Assembly: GCA_964586835.1 (NCBI GenBank)
Contig: CAZPIC010000006.1
Coordinates: forward strand, 33,962-97,961
Direction of reading: 5' to 3'
Source: CAZLYF01 sp964586835
Lineage (GTDB): Bacteria; Bacillota; Clostridia; Christensenellales; Aristaeellaceae
Length of the DNA stretch: 64,000 nt
Positions 51,332-59,868 of this stretch are shown here, in pieces; the first letter of the stretch is position 1, and every line of letters begins with the position of its first letter. The notes under the pieces are model-generated. The model ran no database searches. It was not told where the DNA came from and was given only the letters and a program-made list of their open reading frames with translations. A program made the position numbers and the translations under genes.

Positions 51332-52594
51332 TTATACCTGCCCAGCGCAGGCCCAGAGGGTTCGGTTTCCCAATACGTCGATAATCATCAGAGCGACCGT
51401 GCCCTGCAGAAGCGGGACCACGAGTGTCCGCTCCAAGGCCGGGGTCTGCCTGCGTCGGCAGGATGACGCAAACACAGTGAAGATGCCGTTATTCATTAAG
51501 CCCGCGTACCACTGGTCCACCGCGTCGAGTCCGCCGTCCTGGGCTGAGGGGGCTGCAGCAAGCCCGTCAAAGGCGCTTAAGGGAAGCGTATACGCATTGA
51601 GCGTCACATGATAGTAGCCTATGCCCGTCAAAAGGGAAGCGTCCACCATGGCCTCCACATGGGTAAAGGGAGCGCGACACTCCAACCGGGTTTCTGCAAG
51701 GCGTTTGCGACAAACCGAAAAAGCCTGGGCACTGCTATCAATTCCCAGAAAGCGCCTGCCGGCAGCAGATGCGGACGCCAAGCTGGTCCCTGACCCGCAC
51801 ATGAAGTCCACGACCAGGTCTCCCGGCTTTGTACAACACAGGATGATCCGATCGAGCAACGCTTGGGGCTTCTGGGTCGCGTATCCGGTTCTCTGAGGAT
51901 CCCTCTGCTGCATCTGGCTTACATCGCACCAGACATCGTCCGGGTAGGAGGGCTCATCATCATAGTAGATGTAGGTTTTTCCACCGCTGATGATGCTTCT
52001 AAAACTGCGCCCTTCCGCATCCACTCCGCGCTTCAGGTGGTTCGTCCTGTCGGTCTTTTTGCTGCTGGGCACCTGGGTAATATCAAAGTAGCGGTCTTCG
52101 GACTTTGCGTACATCAGGATGGTATCATGTTTTCTGCTGAAGTATTTCTTTGAGCGTCCACCCGTCTGATAGGACCAGATGATCTCATTGACCATGCTGT
52201 CCTTCCCGAAAATATCATCGCACAAAAGCCTTGCATGGGCGCTCGCCCGGTAGTCGACATGCAGAAAGAAGGATCCGGCCGGATGCATCAGGTCTCGGGA
52301 AAGGACAATGGAGGCCTTCAAAAACAGGAGGTAGTCCTCCAAGGAAGCACCGGGATAATCTTCAAATGCCGGCAGTTCAAGGATCTTCTTCCCGCCTTTC
52401 CAACCCTCTTCTCCGATCCTCATGCGATGCCTGAAGCGCCTTCCGGTAAAAAATGGTGGATCGACATAGACACACTGTGCGGTCCCCAAGAAGTCGGCAA
52501 GGTCTGCGCTGAAGGCATCACACTGCATCAGAATGCCCCCGACCCCCGAAGCGTCGACCCTCTCTGCTGTGCAGACCGTCTGCTGCCAGATCAT
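51332..52594 (-). CDS. Orphan DNA methyltransferase (beta-type motif order) with unknown C-terminal region
   Basis: 420-residue amino-methyltransferase. The catalytic motif DPPF is at 45-48 (VYVDPPFFTGRRF), followed by a variable central region with KYFSRKHDTILMYAKS and ATQKPQALLDRII, and the S-adenosylmethionine motif DFMCGSGTSLASASAAGRRFLGID near residue 270. This order (IV then I) is the beta class, methylating adenine-N6 or cytosine-N4. The last 105 residues match no methyltransferase motif I know. There is no restriction enzyme or specificity gene nearby. The ATG at 52594 follows AAGGAG. Confidence 0.85.
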   Translation of the reverse strand: MIWQQTVCTAERVDASGVGGILMQCDAFSADLADFLGTAQCVYVDPPFFTGRRFRHRMRIGEEGWKGGKKILELPAFEDYPGASLEDYLLFLKASIVLSRDLMHPAGSFFLHVDYRASAHARLLCDDIFGKDSMVNEIIWSYQTGGRSKKYFSRKHDTILMYAKSEDRYFDITQVPSSKKTDRTNHLKRGVDAEGRSFRSIISGGKTYIYYDDEPSYPDDVWCDVSQMQQRDPQRTGYATQKPQALLDRIILCCTKPGDLVVDFMCGSGTSLASASAAGRRFLGIDSSAQAFSVCRKRLAETRLECRAPFTHVEAMVDASLLTGIGYYHVTLNAYTLPLSAFDGLAAAPSAQDGGLDAVDQWYAGLMNNGIFTVFASSCRRRQTPALERTLVVPLLQGTVALMIIDVLGNRTLWACAGQV

Positions 52595-52719
52595 TTTTTC
52601 TCCTTCTGACGGCAAGCTCCTGCCCATGCCGTATAGCCCTCGCCCGCACCAAGGCGGCATCTTCACGGGGTGGACCGCCTCTGTGGCAGAGCTACGGCGT
52701 CCATCCCGTCCTTCCTTTC

Positions 52720-52749
52720 ATCCTATCATGGTCCGCCTTCGCTTGACAA
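52720..52749 (-). promoter_or_regulatory. Promoter of the methyltransferase gene
   Basis: TTGTCA (52744-52749), 18-base spacer, TAGGAT (52720-52725) on the minus strand. Its -35 lies on the same bases as the -35 of the opposite cca promoter. Confidence 0.5.
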
Positions 52750-52772
52750 GAAAGGACGCCCGTCTTTAAGAT
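52743..52772 (+). promoter_or_regulatory. Promoter of cca
   Basis: Perfect TTGACA (52743-52748) and TAAGAT (52767-52772) with an 18-base spacer. It overlaps the methyltransferase promoter head to head, so polymerase could bind only one at a time. Confidence 0.55.
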
Positions 52773-52805
52773 GAAACCGGATGGCGGGTCCCTGGAGGAA
52801 TGAAA

Positions 52806-54188
52806 ATGAGGTTTCCGGTGCCCCAGCCTGTTCTTGACGCACTGAGAAAGCTGAATCAAAGCGGACATGAGGCTTACCTCGTGGGTGGTTGCGTCCGGGA
52901 CGACTTCCTTGGGATCCAGCCCAGGGACTATGATGTCTGTACGTCTGCCCTCCCTCTTGAAGTCAAAGCATGCTTTGTGGGAGAACGGATGGGTGAGACA
53001 GGGCTCAGACACGGAACAGTGACTGTCTTCTTGGAAGGCATGGCCATAGAGTTTACCACGTACCGCGTGGACGGCGCCTATTCCGACAGCCGTCGCCCCG
53101 ACACGGTTGCTTTTACGCGCAGCCTCTATGAGGACCTCCGTCGGCGGGATTTCACCATCAATGCCTTGGCTTGGCATCCCGACACAGGGACGGTCGATCC
53201 CTTTAAAGGGATCGAGGACCTCAGGCGCAAGCGTATTGCCACGGTGGGAGCTCCGGCTGACCGGTTCTCCGAGGATGCACTTCGCATGCTGCGGGCTCTG
53301 CGTTTTTCCGCACAGCTGGGTTTCACCGTCGACGGGAAGGCGCTTGACGCCATGAACGCCCTGTCCGGAAGGTTAAGACATGTCAGTGCAGAGCGCGTCG
53401 CGAGCGAGTTGAACCTTCTGCTTGGAGGCCTGCATGCCGGAAAAGCCCTGGGTTTAAGCCCCGGCACAGTGTTTGAAGTGCTGCCGGAGCTGGAGCCCCT
53501 GCACCGGTGCCCCTCTCTCCCTGCAGCGGCTGGCCTGGGAACCTGGGCGCCGGGGCTTTGGGAACTGACGCTCAGAACCCTTGCCGCTGTCCCCCGCACG
53601 CTGGATCTCCGCTGGGCCGCCCTCCTGCGGCATTGTGGCAAGCCTGATGCCTTCCGCCTTGGGGCGGAGGGCAGTCTCTATCTGACCGCGTACCGCGAGA
53701 GAAGCTTTCAGCTGGCGGAACGCTGCCTGAAAAGACTTCGGCAGCCCAGATCGCTGACCGACGCTGTACTGACCCTGCTGGCACACTGCGGCAGCAGGGT
53801 TGGGGCAGACAATGTCCGCCTATGGCTCTCGCGCCTGGGTTTCCCTGCGCTTTCAGGCCTGCTCGCGCTCGACAAAGCAGCCTGCAACAGCATGCCCGAG
53901 GGCAGCGTCATGGCGCAGGCTTTCGACCGGATGCTGAACCGGGCACAGAGGCTTTCAGAAAGCGGATGCTGCCTATCCCTGAAAGAACTGGCAGTGGATG
54001 GCAGCATCCTGATGAAACATGGTTTTTCTCCCGGACGCTTCCTCGGTGAAACGCTCAGATACCTGCTGGCTCTCGTGCTCAGCGGTCAGGCAGAAAACCG
54101 GACGGAGGTCCTCCTGCCGTTTGCGCTCGACCGCCTCAGGGGGACAGACAGGCCCCGCCGGCAGTCCCAGCAGGGCCTTGGTCCATGA
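52806..54188 (+). CDS. cca: CCA-adding tRNA nucleotidyltransferase
   Basis: 460-residue class II nucleotidyltransferase that repairs or adds the tRNA 3' CCA. The signature AYLVGGCVRDDFLG and catalytic DYD in QPRDYDVCTSA are at the N-terminus. The RRDFTINALAW and EDALRMLRALRFSAQLGF segments form the head and neck. The C-terminus is a variable helical tail. The ATG at 52806 has GGAGG 7 bases upstream; an ATG at 52800 is too close to that site. Since the tRNA-Trp here already encodes CCA, this enzyme may mainly do repair. Confidence 0.95.
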   Translation: MRFPVPQPVLDALRKLNQSGHEAYLVGGCVRDDFLGIQPRDYDVCTSALPLEVKACFVGERMGETGLRHGTVTVFLEGMAIEFTTYRVDGAYSDSRRPDTVAFTRSLYEDLRRRDFTINALAWHPDTGTVDPFKGIEDLRRKRIATVGAPADRFSEDALRMLRALRFSAQLGFTVDGKALDAMNALSGRLRHVSAERVASELNLLLGGLHAGKALGLSPGTVFEVLPELEPLHRCPSLPAAAGLGTWAPGLWELTLRTLAAVPRTLDLRWAALLRHCGKPDAFRLGAEGSLYLTAYRERSFQLAERCLKRLRQPRSLTDAVLTLLAHCGSRVGADNVRLWLSRLGFPALSGLLALDKAACNSMPEGSVMAQAFDRMLNRAQRLSESGCCLSLKELAVDGSILMKHGFSPGRFLGETLRYLLALVLSGQAENRTEVLLPFALDRLRGTDRPRRQSQQGLGP

Positions 54189-54194
54189 CCTCGC

Positions 54195-54734
54195 TCAGGC
54201 TTCGGGAATGAGAAGTCCCAGATTCCCGTCTCTGCGCAGGTAAAGCACTTGTGTCCGTTCGTTTTCGCTATCCACGTACACGTAAAAGCTGTGCCCCAGC
54301 AGTTCCATCTGCAAGATGGCGTCATCAAGGTGCATGGGACGTACCGTATATGTCTTATGGCGCACCACCTTGCGGTCTTCCAGTTCCTCTGCACTGATAT
54401 CCTCAATGAACTCGGGCCCTTCTCCCGCGGACAGGTCGTCGCGCAGCCTCTTCTCCAGCTTGGTGCGGTGGCGGAGGATCTGCCTTTCAAGCTTGGCAAG
54501 CGCTTTGTCGATACTCATAAAGAGGTTGTCCTCGCTTGTCGCTTCCGCCCTCAGTGTGATTCCATCCATCGGCACAGTGATCTCCACGACACGCTGGCTG
54601 CGCTCGCGCCTCATCCGGACAAAAACCTCCGTATCGGGTTTCAGGTATCGGCTCATGGTCGCGGTCTTCTTGAGAACGCGGTTGCTGACACCGGGCGAAA
54701 CGACCATACCTTTTGCGGTGATTGTCGTCTTCAT
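54195..54734 (-). CDS. hpf: Ribosome hibernation promoting factor, long form
   Basis: 179-residue factor that dimerises 70S ribosomes into 100S particles in stationary phase. The N-terminal domain (1-95) ends with SIDKALAKLERQILRHRTK, and the C-terminal dimerisation domain (about 120-179) shows VVRHKTYTVRPMHLDDAILQMELLGHSFYVYVDSENERTQVLYLRRDGNLGLL (key residues). The ATG at 54734 follows AAAGGAG. It ends 6 bases from the convergent cca gene. Confidence 0.95.
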   Translation of the reverse strand: MKTTITAKGMVVSPGVSNRVLKKTATMSRYLKPDTEVFVRMRRERSQRVVEITVPMDGITLRAEATSEDNLFMSIDKALAKLERQILRHRTKLEKRLRDDLSAGEGPEFIEDISAEELEDRKVVRHKTYTVRPMHLDDAILQMELLGHSFYVYVDSENERTQVLYLRRDGNLGLLIPEA

Positions 54735-54874
54735 CTGTGGACTCCTTTCAACTGTGAGAATCATCTGGCCACAGGGCCTGTATGAACATTTCGACGTCTG
54801 AAGCGTTTCTCCTGCAGACCTGAACAAGTTTATGCAGGAAGTCTTCCGCCGTCCACCATTCGACCGGAAGCCAG

Positions 54875-54895
54875 CGTCGTGATATAATCACGACG
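54875..54895. promoter_or_regulatory. Perfect palindrome covering the yitT -10 box (operator candidate)
   Basis: CGTCGTGAT (54875-54883) and ATCACGACG (54887-54895) are exact inverted copies around a 3-base centre. The perfect -10 TATAAT (54883-54888) lies in the middle, so a dimeric repressor bound here would block the promoter. The -35 is poor (TTCGAC at 54859-54864, 18-base spacer). Confidence 0.7.
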
Positions 54896-54947
54896 AAGCA
54901 CAGCCTGCAGATCCTGGCCCAGCAAAGGGGGGTCTCTGGGATAAATC

Positions 54948-55898
54948 ATGCAGAGCGTGCAAGAGCTTGTCGCCGTGGCCCACCTGTGTGGAGCCCTCGA
55001 CAAGGCCGTAAGGAGCTTGTTCGTGGAGCGTCTTCGACCCCGATTCAGTCCCCCGGCCCGATCGGTCAAGAAAACCCTGCTCGTCGGCGCGGGCTGCCTG
55101 ATCGGCGCACTCTCCTATCCAATGTTTCTCCTCCCTAACAGCATTGCGCCTGGCGGGATCACCGGCATCACGACCATCCTCAACCACCTCTTTGGTCTTC
55201 CCGTCGGCCTGTCAAGCCTGTTTCTCAATCTTCCGCTCTTCGTTGCCGGCTATCGTCTGCTGGGGTCTGCTTTTTTTCTGAAGACCGTCCTCGCGACTGC
55301 CTTCTTCTCCGTGCTGATCGATCTTCTGAAAGCACCTCCCCTGACGGGTGACCCTCTCATGTCGGCTGTATTTGGGGGCGCCCTTCTGGGCGCAGGACTG
55401 GCACTCATCCTCAGGGGCGGGGCCACTTCCGGAGGCACAGATCTCCTTGCGCGCATCGTACACAAGCGGATTCCCGTTGTCAGTGTCGGCGCCTTCCTTT
55501 TTGCTTTCGACACCCTTGTCATCGCTGCAGCCGGCTTCACCATGACACCGGAACATGCCATGTATTCCATGGTCTGCGTCTATATCTGCGCGCGCGTCAT
55601 GGATGTGTTTTTAGCCGGGATCGGAACCGACAAGGCCTGCAGCATCATTACCACTCGGGCAGACGCCCTGAAAGCCCGCCTCATCAGTGAGGTTGGTCGC
55701 GGTGTGACCGTCCTTTCGGCTACGGGCGCCTACAGCGGGCGAAGCGTAGACTACCTTGTCTGTGTGGTCGGGGTCCTGGAGATCGTCAGGGTGAAGGCGA
55801 TCGTCCGTGAGGAAGATCCGCAGGCCTTCATGTTCATCACGGATACACATGAAACGCTAGGAGAAGGCTTCAGGAACATCATCAGCGACGAGATCTGA
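54948..55898 (+). CDS. YitT-family membrane protein
   Basis: 316-residue membrane protein of the DUF161/DUF2179 family. A cytoplasmic N-terminus of about 40 residues is followed by five or six membrane segments (LLVGAGCLIGALSYPMFLLPNSIAPGGITGI, GGALLGAGLALILRGGATSGGTDLLARI), then a C-terminal domain (DKACSIITTRADALKARLISEVGRGVTVLSATGAYSG). Its function is unknown; transport has been proposed for the family. No strong ribosome site precedes the ATG, so the exact start is uncertain. dnaX follows after 29 bases. Confidence 0.88.
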   Translation: MQSVQELVAVAHLCGALDKAVRSLFVERLRPRFSPPARSVKKTLLVGAGCLIGALSYPMFLLPNSIAPGGITGITTILNHLFGLPVGLSSLFLNLPLFVAGYRLLGSAFFLKTVLATAFFSVLIDLLKAPPLTGDPLMSAVFGGALLGAGLALILRGGATSGGTDLLARIVHKRIPVVSVGAFLFAFDTLVIAAAGFTMTPEHAMYSMVCVYICARVMDVFLAGIGTDKACSIITTRADALKARLISEVGRGVTVLSATGAYSGRSVDYLVCVVGVLEIVRVKAIVREEDPQAFMFITDTHETLGEGFRNIISDEI

Positions 55899-55927
55899 GC
55901 CCTTGCGGGCAGGCCAGGGAGAGGACC

Positions 55928-57601
55928 ATGTATCAGTCTCTGTATCGCATCTTCAGACCCCGAAGGTTCTCAGAAATGACCGGCCAGGAAACGGTGGTAC
56001 GCACGCTGCGCAACCAGGCTGCCACAGGCCGTTTTGCCCACGCTTACCTCTTTTGTGGCAGCCGTGGCACCGGTAAGACCAGTGCCGCTCGCATCATGGC
56101 CAGCGCCATCAACTGTGAGCACCCCGACCACGGAGACCCCTGCCTTGAGTGCAGTTCCTGCAGGCAGCTGGCCGGGGAAGCTACGCTGGACGTCTATGAG
56201 ATGGACGCTGCCAGCAACAGCCGGGTCGAGGAAATCCGTGAAATGCTTGAAAAGGTCAACTACCCTCCACAATTTGTGAAGAACAAGGTCTATATCATCG
56301 ACGAAGCGCATATGCTTTCCACCGCCGCCTTTAACGCCCTCTTAAAGACGCTTGAGGAACCGCCCGCGTACATGGTATTCATCCTCGCGACCACAGAGCC
56401 CCAGAAAATTCCGGCAACCATCCATTCCCGCTGTCAGCGTTTTGATTTTGGCCGTCTTTCTGAAGAGGATATCGTCACCCGCCTTCAATGCGCCCTGCAG
56501 GACGGGAAAGAAGCACAGGTCGAGGCGCTTCGCCTGATCGCAGCATACGCAGAAGGGAGCATGAGAGACGCGTGGAGCATGATGGACGTCTGTCTGGGGC
56601 TGGGAGGCAACCTAACGGAAGAATCAGCCCGACTGGCTCTGGGGGCCTCTGAAAAACCTTTTCTCATCGCCTACCTGGACGCGGTCCTCCACCGAGATAT
56701 CGCTGCTGCCCTGCGCCTGACGGACGAGCTCATGCGGCAAGGTCGTGATGCCCTGGTCTTCCTGCGCGATCTGTCCTCCCATGTGCGCCAGGTGCTTTCT
56801 GTCGCCTTTGAAGCCTCTCCACAGCGGGACACCACAGAGGAAAACCTCCTGCGCCTGAGGCGGCAGGCACAGGAACACCGCGTCGCGGACCTGGTTTTCC
56901 TCCTCGAGCAATGCGCCCGTGCAGAGTCTGAATTCCGCTGGGCCTCGTCTCAGAGAGCGGCCCTGGAACTCTTTGCCCTGAGAGCCTGCCGCGCTGGGGA
57001 GAGCACCGAACCGTCCGTATCTCCTGACAGAGAGGGCCAGCCCGCGAAGAGTCCACGGATCCTGTCGAGCTCGGCTCAGACAGACCTGCGCCCAGCCCTT
57101 TCGGATGCCGGGACTGGCGCTTCAGGCAAGCCCCCTCCCTCCTCTGAAGAATCTGGGGCCTGCGATGCCACAGCGGTCACCAGCCCTCAGAATAAACCTG
57201 CTCCCGGCAGCCCAATCAGCCCGCCATCCCCTCCTGCAGCGCCTCTTCCCAAGGACGTATGGAATACCATGCTCCACCGGGCCGCAAAGGAACTGCCTTC
57301 CATCCATCCCTTCCTTCAGGAGGGAAAATTTGGCGGGTTCAAAGACGGCGTCTTCAAGCTTTTGCTTCCCAAAAACCAGCTCAGCCTGATCGCCTTCCTA
57401 CACGCCAGCGACAAGCGTGAAGCCCTGCAGAGGATTCTCAGTGAGGAGGCAGGCACTCCAGTGTCCTTCGTGGCCGTCGGGGAAGACAGCTTCGGCGAAA
57501 AAGAGGAACGGCAGTCCAGAGCCGACAGGGATATTCACGCCCTGTCCGCTGTATTCGGCCGGGAAAATATCATTGTGAAGGACATTGTGGCCCCCTCCTG
57601 A
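55928..57601 (+). CDS. dnaX: DNA polymerase III subunits gamma and tau
   Basis: 557-residue clamp-loader ATPase. Walker A is GSRGTGKT (44-51), the zinc module uses C63, C72, C75 and C78 (CEHPDHGDPCLECSSC), Walker B lies in VYIIDEAHML, and the arginine-finger SRC is in HSRCQRFDFGRL. A proline/serine-rich linker (about 375-440) leads to a C-terminal tau-type domain. No programmed frameshift site (A6-G) was noticed. recR/yaaK, often next to it, are absent. Confidence 0.95.
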   Translation: MYQSLYRIFRPRRFSEMTGQETVVRTLRNQAATGRFAHAYLFCGSRGTGKTSAARIMASAINCEHPDHGDPCLECSSCRQLAGEATLDVYEMDAASNSRVEEIREMLEKVNYPPQFVKNKVYIIDEAHMLSTAAFNALLKTLEEPPAYMVFILATTEPQKIPATIHSRCQRFDFGRLSEEDIVTRLQCALQDGKEAQVEALRLIAAYAEGSMRDAWSMMDVCLGLGGNLTEESARLALGASEKPFLIAYLDAVLHRDIAAALRLTDELMRQGRDALVFLRDLSSHVRQVLSVAFEASPQRDTTEENLLRLRRQAQEHRVADLVFLLEQCARAESEFRWASSQRAALELFALRACRAGESTEPSVSPDREGQPAKSPRILSSSAQTDLRPALSDAGTGASGKPPPSSEESGACDATAVTSPQNKPAPGSPISPPSPPAAPLPKDVWNTMLHRAAKELPSIHPFLQEGKFGGFKDGVFKLLLPKNQLSLIAFLHASDKREALQRILSEEAGTPVSFVAVGEDSFGEKEERQSRADRDIHALSAVFGRENIIVKDIVAPS

Positions 57602-57651
57602 AAGGCGGGCCTCCTGTGCCATGGAGGATTGTTTTGTAACGAATTTGTCAC

Positions 57652-57680
57652 TGTCACGTAAAATTGTGCTATTCTTTTCG
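57652..57680 (+). promoter_or_regulatory. Possible promoter before the membrane protein gene
   Basis: TTGTCA (57645-57650) and TATTCT (57670-57675) with a preceding TGC (extended -10 type) are separated by 19 bases, 48 bases before the ATG at 57723. Confidence 0.4.
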
Positions 57681-57722
57681 TGATCCAGTAAAACGCCCAC
57701 ATCGGAGGAAGGAGAGATTGGG

Positions 57723-58796
57723 ATGACAGAAAATCGAAACCGATATACAAGCGCCCCGCTTCGCGATATCCGGAAGCATACGGGACACAGACAGGCTCCT
57801 CAGCTGCCTCCGAAAAAAGTTGGCGACTTTCATGCCGGCCCCGCCACACGCAGCTTCTCGGCCCTGCAGATTCTGTTGACCATTCTTCTTCCGCTCCTGT
57901 TCATCGTATCTCTGCTGCTTAGAAATCCGGGACTATACATCTTCTTTTCAGCTGCGTCAGCCCTCTGCCTCGCGGCCATGTGGTTGGTGAACGCCTTTGT
58001 GCCCAATGCGCGTACCACCCTGAGCGTCATACACGCCGCCATGATCCTGGTGGCCCTTTTTGCCATCTGGATCGGCTCTCCCGAGGAAAGAGCGGGGACC
58101 ATCACGGATTCTGGGGACCGGGCCTCCCTCTTCGCCCAGGATTCGAGCGCCAGCCTTGTCAGCCTGTCTCAGGCGGCTGTCCTGGAGGGGCCGGAGCCTT
58201 CCGCGAGCCCTGTATCCACCTCGCTCGTCCAGCAGCGCCTGAACCAGTTTATGAGCGCTTGGATGCGGGTGGACTACACAGATATGGTCAGCTTTGCCCT
58301 CCCCGCCTGGGTGGCAGCGCAGGAGAACCCCGAGCGGGCCATGTTTCAGATTCGTTCAAACCGTACCCCGGTCGATTACCAAATGATGGACGTGTCGGGC
58401 AGTGACGCAGACAATTCCAGGACGGTGTTTATGCAGGCCAGCATCGACAAGAACAACGGCAGTCCTCCCGTTGCACACAGTTTTCAGGTGCTAATGCTCC
58501 GGATTAATGACGTCTGGTACGTGGATCCCAACTCCCTGACCTCCTCACAGATCATCGAGGAAGCAGCCGTACAGGCTCCGACCGTAACGCTTTCACCTCT
58601 GCCCACGCCTGATCCGAGCGTGATTCTTTACTATAACCCCGACGGTGGAAGCTACTATCATGTCGATGCAAACTGCGGGAGCATCAACCAGAAGTATCGG
58701 CCTCTAACCGCCAGCTTCCCTTTCAGGGAGGCGAGCTCCGATAAGTATAAAAACCTGCTGCCGTGCACCGTCTGTCACGCTCCCTCCAGACAGTAG
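57723..58796 (+). CDS. Membrane protein of unknown function with C-terminal Cys-rich motif
   Basis: 357-residue protein. About 45 polar residues precede two or three membrane segments (LQILLTILLPLLFIVSLLL, LYIFFSAASALCLAAMWLV, TLSVIHAAMILVALFAIWI). The rest is probably outside. A central domain (QQRLNQFMSAWMRVDYTDMVSFALPAW ... RINDVWYVDPNSLTSSQ) resembles the NTF2-like fold used in surface proteins. The end, YYNPDGGSYYHVDANCGSI ... PCTVCHAP, fits a short Zn-type motif often seen as YHxxxC...PCxxC. GGAGGAAGG precedes the ATG. I cannot name a function. Confidence 0.7.
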   Translation: MTENRNRYTSAPLRDIRKHTGHRQAPQLPPKKVGDFHAGPATRSFSALQILLTILLPLLFIVSLLLRNPGLYIFFSAASALCLAAMWLVNAFVPNARTTLSVIHAAMILVALFAIWIGSPEERAGTITDSGDRASLFAQDSSASLVSLSQAAVLEGPEPSASPVSTSLVQQRLNQFMSAWMRVDYTDMVSFALPAWVAAQENPERAMFQIRSNRTPVDYQMMDVSGSDADNSRTVFMQASIDKNNGSPPVAHSFQVLMLRINDVWYVDPNSLTSSQIIEEAAVQAPTVTLSPLPTPDPSVILYYNPDGGSYYHVDANCGSINQKYRPLTASFPFREASSDKYKNLLPCTVCHAPSRQ

Positions 58797-58881
58797 TTCT
58801 CAGTATCCACGCCCCTGGGCTTGCGCCCGAACCTCCGGCAACGGTGCCCAGCCCTCTTCCAACCGTTCAGGGAGACTTGCC

Positions 58882-59868
58882 TTGCGCAGACTTGTCGCGG
58901 GTGTCGCACTGACCCTCGCCCTTCTCTCTCCGGCCTTTCAGAGCGCCATCGCGCGGGAGGCAGCCGCGCTTGCGGCTGAGACAGCCGCCCCTCTGATCTC
59001 ATACACAAGCGAGGACGAAAGCCCGACCCTTCACCAGGCTACGCTGTACTTCAGATACAGGGACACGGGCTTTTTAGGCCAGGAAGAGAGGCTGCTTGCC
59101 GTGCCTCGCACCGAATCCTTCGCCTTGGCCCTGATCAGGGCGCTGGTGGATGGGCCTGCCTCCCTTTCACCACACCTGACCCCACTCTTCCCTCCCGCCA
59201 CAGCGGTTCTTGGGGTCCAACAGGAGGGCCTTCTCTTCTTTGTAACCTTCAATGAAGCCGTCATGGGACGTTATGCCGATGAAAGCACCTTTCTTCTTTC
59301 TCTATTAGATTACAGACAGGCTGAGGGCTTGTTGCGCAGGCGCCTGGCCATGTCCGCCCTGGTCAATACCCTGACGGAAAACCTGCCCTGCGGAACGGTT
59401 CAGGTACTCGTCCGGGCTGAGACGTATATCTCCACATCGATGCGTCTTTCCGATCGCTACTATCTTAAGGATTCCGATACGCTGCCCGACCCTCTTGTGC
59501 GCGATGAGGCTTCCATCCTGACTCCCTCTGCCGCTGCGCAGCTGGTCCTGGACGCCTGGGCCAAGGAGGGCTGGGATGCCGCCGCAGCGCTGACGGATCC
59601 CGTCACCGAGCAGCCCAAACAGCTGCCCTATGATCACGGGGCCTCAGACGCGGAGGAGACAGCCCCCGTCCTGAGTGCCTATACCGTAACCCCAGGCTCC
59701 ATATCGCCCGATGGCCATCAGGTCATCGTATGCGTCGACGGTGAGTTTCTCACTCCCTCAGGCAGCAGCAGGCACATACGCTCTTTCCCACTGAGGCTTG
59801 TACGGAGACAGGGAGTCTGGTTTGCGTCGCACGACTCCCTCCTTCTCCTGGCGGAGCTTGCGCTGTGA
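58882..59868 (+). CDS. Secreted GerMN-domain protein
   Basis: 328-residue exported protein with a signal peptide (MRRLVAGVALTLALLSPAF). A GerMN-like domain covers about residues 45-200: ATLYFRYRDTGFLGQEERLLAV, SFALALIRALVDGP, and a Leu-rich RLAMSALVNTLTENLPCGTVQVLV that fits the domain end. The C-terminal half is a separate domain with ADA-like helices (AAAQLVLDAWAKEGWDAAAAL). GerM proteins act in spore or septum biology. The start is TTG with GGGAG 7 bases upstream. It overlaps the next gene by 4 bases. Confidence 0.75.
   Translation: MRRLVAGVALTLALLSPAFQSAIAREAAALAAETAAPLISYTSEDESPTLHQATLYFRYRDTGFLGQEERLLAVPRTESFALALIRALVDGPASLSPHLTPLFPPATAVLGVQQEGLLFFVTFNEAVMGRYADESTFLLSLLDYRQAEGLLRRRLAMSALVNTLTENLPCGTVQVLVRAETYISTSMRLSDRYYLKDSDTLPDPLVRDEASILTPSAAAQLVLDAWAKEGWDAAAALTDPVTEQPKQLPYDHGASDAEETAPVLSAYTVTPGSISPDGHQVIVCVDGEFLTPSGSSRHIRSFPLRLVRRQGVWFASHDSLLLLAELAL

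Noticed and set aside
57602..57640. Terminator after dnaX
   Set aside because: CCTCC/GGAGG followed by TTGTTTT is only a 5-bp stem with an 8-base loop, too weak to call.
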